Source: Bacteroidales bacterium UBA3630 (lineage in GTDB: Bacteria > Bacteroidota > Bacteroidia > Bacteroidales > P3). Taken from it: a stretch of DNA of 26,535 nucleotides. Shown piece by piece: positions 23,192 through 26,535 of the stretch. A program made the translations under genes and the position numbers. The stretch spans positions 1-26,535 of the forward strand of contig DFLB01000069.1 in NCBI GenBank assembly GCA_002373995.1, written 5' to 3'. The notes beneath the pieces are model-generated. The model saw only the letters and a list, made by a program, of their open reading frames with translations. It had not been told where the DNA came from and did no database searches. Positions within the stretch are counted from its first letter, which is position 1; the number at the start of each line of letters is the position of its first letter.

Positions 23192-23818
23192 TTATTCCAC
23201 CAGCTTGAAGTCGCTGGCGGGGTGCTTGCACCAGGGGCAGATGAAGTCGGCGGGGAGCTCGTCGCCTTCATAGACGTAGCCGCAGACGTCGCAGACCCAT
23301 TTCTTTTTGCCACCTGCTATCTGTTGTCCGCTATCTGCTGCCGTAGGCTTTATGTGCTGCTGGTAGTAGGCGTAGGTGATGGAGGGACTGTCGCTGAGGA
23401 CGCGAGCCTCCATAGGCATGGCGATGAACATGGTGTGGGTGCCGAGGTCGATGCTCTTGGTGACGACGCAGCTAATGACGGCGTTGATGAACCGTGGCAG
23501 GTATAGCAGGCCGTTTTCCGTGCGCAGCTCCTGCTCGCAGCCAGCGAACTTGTCGACATTGCGGCCGCTCTGGAAGCCGAAGTGCTGGAAGGGCTTCATG
23601 GTGGCCTCCTCGCTGAGGGGGCAGAGATTGAACTTCAGCGTGCGCAGCACCATGTCGTGCGTGAGGTTCTGCTTGTTGACGCAGATCATCAACTGCAGCG
23701 GGTCGCTGGTGACCTGCTGCGCCACGTTGATGATGCAGGCGTTGTCTTTGTCGCCTTGACGTGCCACGAGGACAAAGAGTCCGTAGCTGATATTGAAGAT
23801 GGCTTTGTTGTCGATCAT
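23192..23818 (-). CDS. Flavin reductase-rubredoxin fusion (Hrb-like)
   Basis: This 208-residue protein combines an FMN-binding flavin reductase domain (about 1-155: NISYGLFVLVARQGDKDNACIIN, FQHFGFQSGRNVDKF) with a C-terminal rubredoxin (from about 168: KKWVCDVCGYVYEGDELPADF, then CPWCKHPASDF). This is the layout of high-molecular-weight rubredoxin, an NAD(P)H:flavodiiron protein electron carrier. It is encoded 73 nt downstream of the flavodiiron gene, so the pair should form a complete oxygen or NO reductase. The gap holds a 15-bp hairpin. Confidence 0.92.
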   Translation of the reverse strand: MIDNKAIFNISYGLFVLVARQGDKDNACIINVAQQVTSDPLQLMICVNKQNLTHDMVLRTLKFNLCPLSEEATMKPFQHFGFQSGRNVDKFAGCEQELRTENGLLYLPRFINAVISCVVTKSIDLGTHTMFIAMPMEARVLSDSPSITYAYYQQHIKPTAADSGQQIAGGKKKWVCDVCGYVYEGDELPADFICPWCKHPASDFKLVE

Positions 23819-23846
23819 GGGTGTGGTTTTATAGATTGGATATAGG

Positions 23847-23887
23847 GATAGATGCGATAGATTTCTATAGAGTCTATCGCATCTATC
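23847..23887. repeat. 15-bp inverted repeat between flavodiiron and Hrb genes
   Basis: GATAGATGCGATAGA (23847-23861) and TCTATCGCATCTATC (23873-23887) are perfectly complementary with an 11-nt loop. The hairpin nearly fills the 73-nt gap inside an operon and lacks a clear T tract, so it may be an mRNA-stability or partial termination site that lowers or adjusts expression of the second gene. Confidence 0.7.
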
Positions 23888-23891
23888 ATTT

Positions 23892-25088
23892 CTATAATGT
23901 CTTTGCTATCGCGTCGGCGAGGGCGGCGAGCTGTTCTTCCTGGGCGGCGGTGGCGGCGCTCTTGAGAGAGACCGTTTCGCCGACGATGGCGATGTCCTTC
24001 AGCTGCTCCAGCTCGGCACGCATCAGCTTGGCGGCCTGCGGAGCCCAGGAGCCGTTCTCGATGAGGGCCACGGTGCGCTTCTGCCAGGCGTGGGCCTCGA
24101 GGTCGGCCAGGAGGTTCTCCATCGGGGTAAAGATGCCGTTGTTGTAGGTACTGGAGGCCAGAACCACATGGCTGGCGCGGAAGCACTCGGCCACCAGCTT
24201 GCTGGCGTGGGTATGGCTGGCGTCGTAGGCTTTGATATTCTTGACGCCACGCTCCGAAAGCAGGGTTCCTAGGCGCAGGGCGGCGGCTTCGGTGTGGCCG
24301 TAGATGCTGCCATAGATGATGACAACGCCCTTGTCCTCAGGCTCATACTTACTCCACACATCGTGCTTGCCGACAAACCACTCTATATTCGAGCGCCACA
24401 CCGGCCCGTGCAACGGGCAAATCATCTGGATGTCGAGCGCGGCAGCCTTCTTCAGAACATTCTGCACCTGCAGGCCGTATTTGCCCACGATGTTGATATA
24501 GTAGCGGCGGGCGTCGTTGAGCCACTCGTGCTCGAAGTTCACCTCGTCGGCGAAGAGGTTGCCGCTCAGGGCACCGAAGGTGCCGAAGGCGTCGGCGGAG
24601 AAGAGGGTCTTGCTGGTGCTGTCGTAGGTCATCATCACCTCGGGCCAGTGCACCATGGGGGCCATGGTGAAGACGAGGTGGTGATGCTCGGTGAGGAGTT
24701 CATCGCCCTCCTTGACAACCATCAGGTTGGCAGGCTGGTTGCCAAAGAACTGCTGCATCATCTGTGCGGCTTTGGCGGCGGTGACCACCGTGGCCTCGGG
24801 GTGGCGCAGCAGGAGGTCCATCAGCGTGGCGGCATGGTCGGGCTCCATGTGGTGCACCACCACATAGTCCAGCTTGCGGCCATAGAGGGCGGCCTCCACA
24901 TTCTCGAAGAACTGCGCCGCGACGGCATTGTCGACGGTGTCGAACAGCACCGTCATGTCGTCGACAAGGAGATAGCTGTTGTAGCTCACCCCACGCGGTA
25001 TGGGGTATACATTCTCAAACAGGGCCAAGCGGCGGTCGCTGGCACCGACATGGATCAAATCCTTGGTGATGTATTGTGTATTCTGCAT
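23892..25088 (-). CDS. fprA: Flavodiiron protein (FprA/ROO-like)
   Basis: The 398-residue protein has a metallo-beta-lactamase domain with the diiron ligands HHMEPDH (79-85), a further His in MVHWPEVMM, Asp in FSADAFG and His in CPLHGPVW. A flavodoxin domain follows, with the FMN loop IYGSIYGHTEAAA and SSTYNNG. It reduces oxygen to water, or NO to nitrous oxide, protecting anaerobes. The partner reductase-rubredoxin is encoded next. The gene starts 5 nt after serS, so its transcription probably depends on the serS promoter. Confidence 0.95.
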   Translation of the reverse strand: MQNTQYITKDLIHVGASDRRLALFENVYPIPRGVSYNSYLLVDDMTVLFDTVDNAVAAQFFENVEAALYGRKLDYVVVHHMEPDHAATLMDLLLRHPEATVVTAAKAAQMMQQFFGNQPANLMVVKEGDELLTEHHHLVFTMAPMVHWPEVMMTYDSTSKTLFSADAFGTFGALSGNLFADEVNFEHEWLNDARRYYINIVGKYGLQVQNVLKKAAALDIQMICPLHGPVWRSNIEWFVGKHDVWSKYEPEDKGVVIIYGSIYGHTEAAALRLGTLLSERGVKNIKAYDASHTHASKLVAECFRASHVVLASSTYNNGIFTPMENLLADLEAHAWQKRTVALIENGSWAPQAAKLMRAELEQLKDIAIVGETVSLKSAATAAQEEQLAALADAIAKTL

Positions 25089-25093
25089 GTCTT

Positions 25094-26368
25094 TTAGTCT
25101 ATTTTGTCAAATCCCAAATACGGTCTCAGGCACTCGGGCATCACGATGCCGTCGGGCGTCTGGTTGTTCTCCAGCAAGGCGGCCACGATGCGCGGCAGGG
25201 CCAGGGCCGAGCCGTTCAGCGTGTGGCAGAGCTGCATCTTGCCGTTCTCGTCCTTGAAGCGGAGCTTCATGCGGTTGGCCTGGAAGGTCTCGAAGTTGCT
25301 CACCGAGCTCACCTCTAACCACCGCTTCTGTGCGGCACTCCACACCTCGAAGTCGAAGGTCATGGCCGAGGTGAAGCTGATATCGCCGCCGCAGAGCTTC
25401 AGGATGTGGTAGGGAAGCCCCAACTTGTCGAGCAACCCACCCACGTGCTTCTTCATCTCTTCCAGCATGTCGTAGCTGCGGTCGGGGTGCTCGATGACGA
25501 CGATCTCGACCTTCGAGAACTCATGCAGACGGTTCAGCCCGCGCACGTCCTTGCCGTAGCTGCCGGCCTCGCGGCGGAAGCACTCGCTGTAGCCCACCCT
25601 CTTGATGGGAAACTGCTTGGCGTCCACCACCTCGCCACGGAAGATGTTGGTGATGGGCACCTCGGCCGTGGGAATCATGTAGAAGCCGTCGAGCGGAATG
25701 GCGTACATCTGGCCCTCCTTGTCGGGCAGCTGGCCGGTGCCGAGGCCCGAGGCTTCGTTGACCATCAGCGGAGGCTGGATTTCCACAAAGCCCGCGTCGG
25801 CGGCCTCGTTGAGGAAGAAGTTGATCAGCGCGCGCTGCAGGCGGGCACCTTTGCCCTTGTAGAACGGGAACCCCGCACCGGTCACCTTGTTGCCCAGCTC
25901 GAAGTCGACGATGTCATACTTCTGGCAGAGCTCCCAGTGCGGCAACGCATCGGCAGGCAGGTCAGGCTTCTCGCCGAACTCGGCCACCACCACATTGTCG
26001 GCCTCGCTCGTGCCGCAAGGCACCGACGGGTGCGGCGCATTGGGCAGCGAGATGAGCTTCTCGTTGAGGGTCTTCTCGGTGGCGGCCTGCTCCTCGCCGA
26101 GGGCCTTCTCCTCGCCCTTCAGCTCGGCGGTGCGGGTCTTGGCGGCCTCGGCCTCCTCTTTCTTGCCCTGCTTCATCAGCATGCCAATCTCCTTGGCCAT
26201 GCGGTTCTGCTCAGCCTTCACAGCGTCAGCCTTCACCTGCAGGGCGCGGCGCTCCGCGTCGAGGGCGATAATCTCGTCAATCCGCGCCTCTACATCCTTC
26301 ACATTCTTGATTTTCAGTCGGGAGATACACTCCTCACGATGGTCTTTTATGTATTGCAGTTGTAACAT
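25094..26368 (-). CDS. serS: Seryl-tRNA synthetase
   Basis: The start at 26368 (MLQLQYIKDHREECISRLKIKN) is the normal SerRS opening; an upstream in-frame ATG at 26446 would add 26 atypical residues. The 424-residue class II enzyme has the N-terminal tRNA-binding coiled coil (about 25-105). The catalytic core follows, with PLMVNEASGLGTGQLPD, TAEVPITNI, motif 2 around CFRREAGSYGKDVRGLNRLHEF, and motif 3 with NGSALALPRIVAALLENNQ. It attaches Ser to tRNA-Ser. It heads the operon with the oxygen-reducing pair, an unusual coupling of translation and oxygen defence. Confidence 0.96.
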   Translation of the reverse strand: MLQLQYIKDHREECISRLKIKNVKDVEARIDEIIALDAERRALQVKADAVKAEQNRMAKEIGMLMKQGKKEEAEAAKTRTAELKGEEKALGEEQAATEKTLNEKLISLPNAPHPSVPCGTSEADNVVVAEFGEKPDLPADALPHWELCQKYDIVDFELGNKVTGAGFPFYKGKGARLQRALINFFLNEAADAGFVEIQPPLMVNEASGLGTGQLPDKEGQMYAIPLDGFYMIPTAEVPITNIFRGEVVDAKQFPIKRVGYSECFRREAGSYGKDVRGLNRLHEFSKVEIVVIEHPDRSYDMLEEMKKHVGGLLDKLGLPYHILKLCGGDISFTSAMTFDFEVWSAAQKRWLEVSSVSNFETFQANRMKLRFKDENGKMQLCHTLNGSALALPRIVAALLENNQTPDGIVMPECLRPYLGFDKID

Positions 26369-26511
26369 CTTTGATTGTGATTTAAATAAAATCAATAACG
26401 GCGGGACCTCCACTTTAGTATAATCCCTTGGTAAAAAAACGCCCAAAATAACACTATCTTGCAGATCTTTCGCATCCTACACCTCTCCCCATACTTTCCC
26501 TCCCCCCTGTT

Positions 26512-26535
26512 CCTAAGCATATCCTAAGCACATCC
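26512..26535 (+). repeat. Two 11-nt direct repeats at the window edge
   Basis: CCTAAGCATAT and CCTAAGCACAT are adjacent, followed by CC at the end of the window, so the array may continue outside. The rest of the 167 bases upstream of serS show no gene and no convincing promoter box. Confidence 0.5.

Overview
The window looks like a chromosomal segment from a GC-rich, anaerobic member of the Bacteroidales (Bacteroidota). Three things point there: promoters of the Bacteroidota type (TTTG, about 19 nt, TAnnTTTG); two predicted type IX secretion cargo proteins with C-terminal sorting domains, one of them gingipain-like; and an oxygen-defence set typical of anaerobes (rubrerythrin, ferritin, rubredoxin, flavodiiron protein, flavin reductase-rubredoxin). 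The assignment rests on gene content and promoter style only.

Layout. 2-2350 (+): three overlapping genes, namely a 5'-truncated RhuM/Fic(Doc) fusion, a WYL-domain regulator and a DEDDh exonuclease. 2354-8092 (-): a tight operon of gingipain-like C25 protease, DUF4271 membrane protein, hemD, rnpA and yidD. 8469-10882 (+): hisS overlapping a secreted protein with a TDT-repeat linker. 10890-12521 (-): rubrerythrin then lpxK. 12876-17188 (+): a signalling cassette of sensor SpoIIE phosphatase, RsbW-like kinase, STAS antagonist, RelA/SpoT-type synthetase and a small HD alarmone hydrolase. 17313-18898 (-): C39-like lipoprotein, ferritin and a 52-residue rubredoxin. 19178-23058 (-): an ECF sigma factor broken by an in-frame TGA, a small membrane protein (possible anti-sigma), a membrane-anchored protein, a BspA-type LRR surface protein and three small lipoproteins sharing a nearly identical leader. 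23192-26368 (-): serS, the flavodiiron protein and the flavin reductase-rubredoxin, closed by a strong A/T hairpin.

Two observations stand out. First, a dispersed non-coding element of roughly 130-145 bp occurs three times (about 8196-8340, 12641-12795 and 17190-17330). It has a GC-rich head, a hairpin with a TTTTG loop and compensating stem changes, 5-6 exact 11-nt units beginning CGGACC, and a shared tail. Second, the five-gene partner-switch plus alarmone synthetase/hydrolase cassette suggests one stress module joining a phosphatase/kinase/antagonist switch to (p)ppGpp-type metabolism.

The lipoprotein region also shows signs of cassette shuffling: a conserved 5' leader joined to unrelated mature domains, and a stranded sorting-domain tail after the thioredoxin-like gene. 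No tRNA, rRNA, CRISPR array or insertion sequence was recognised.
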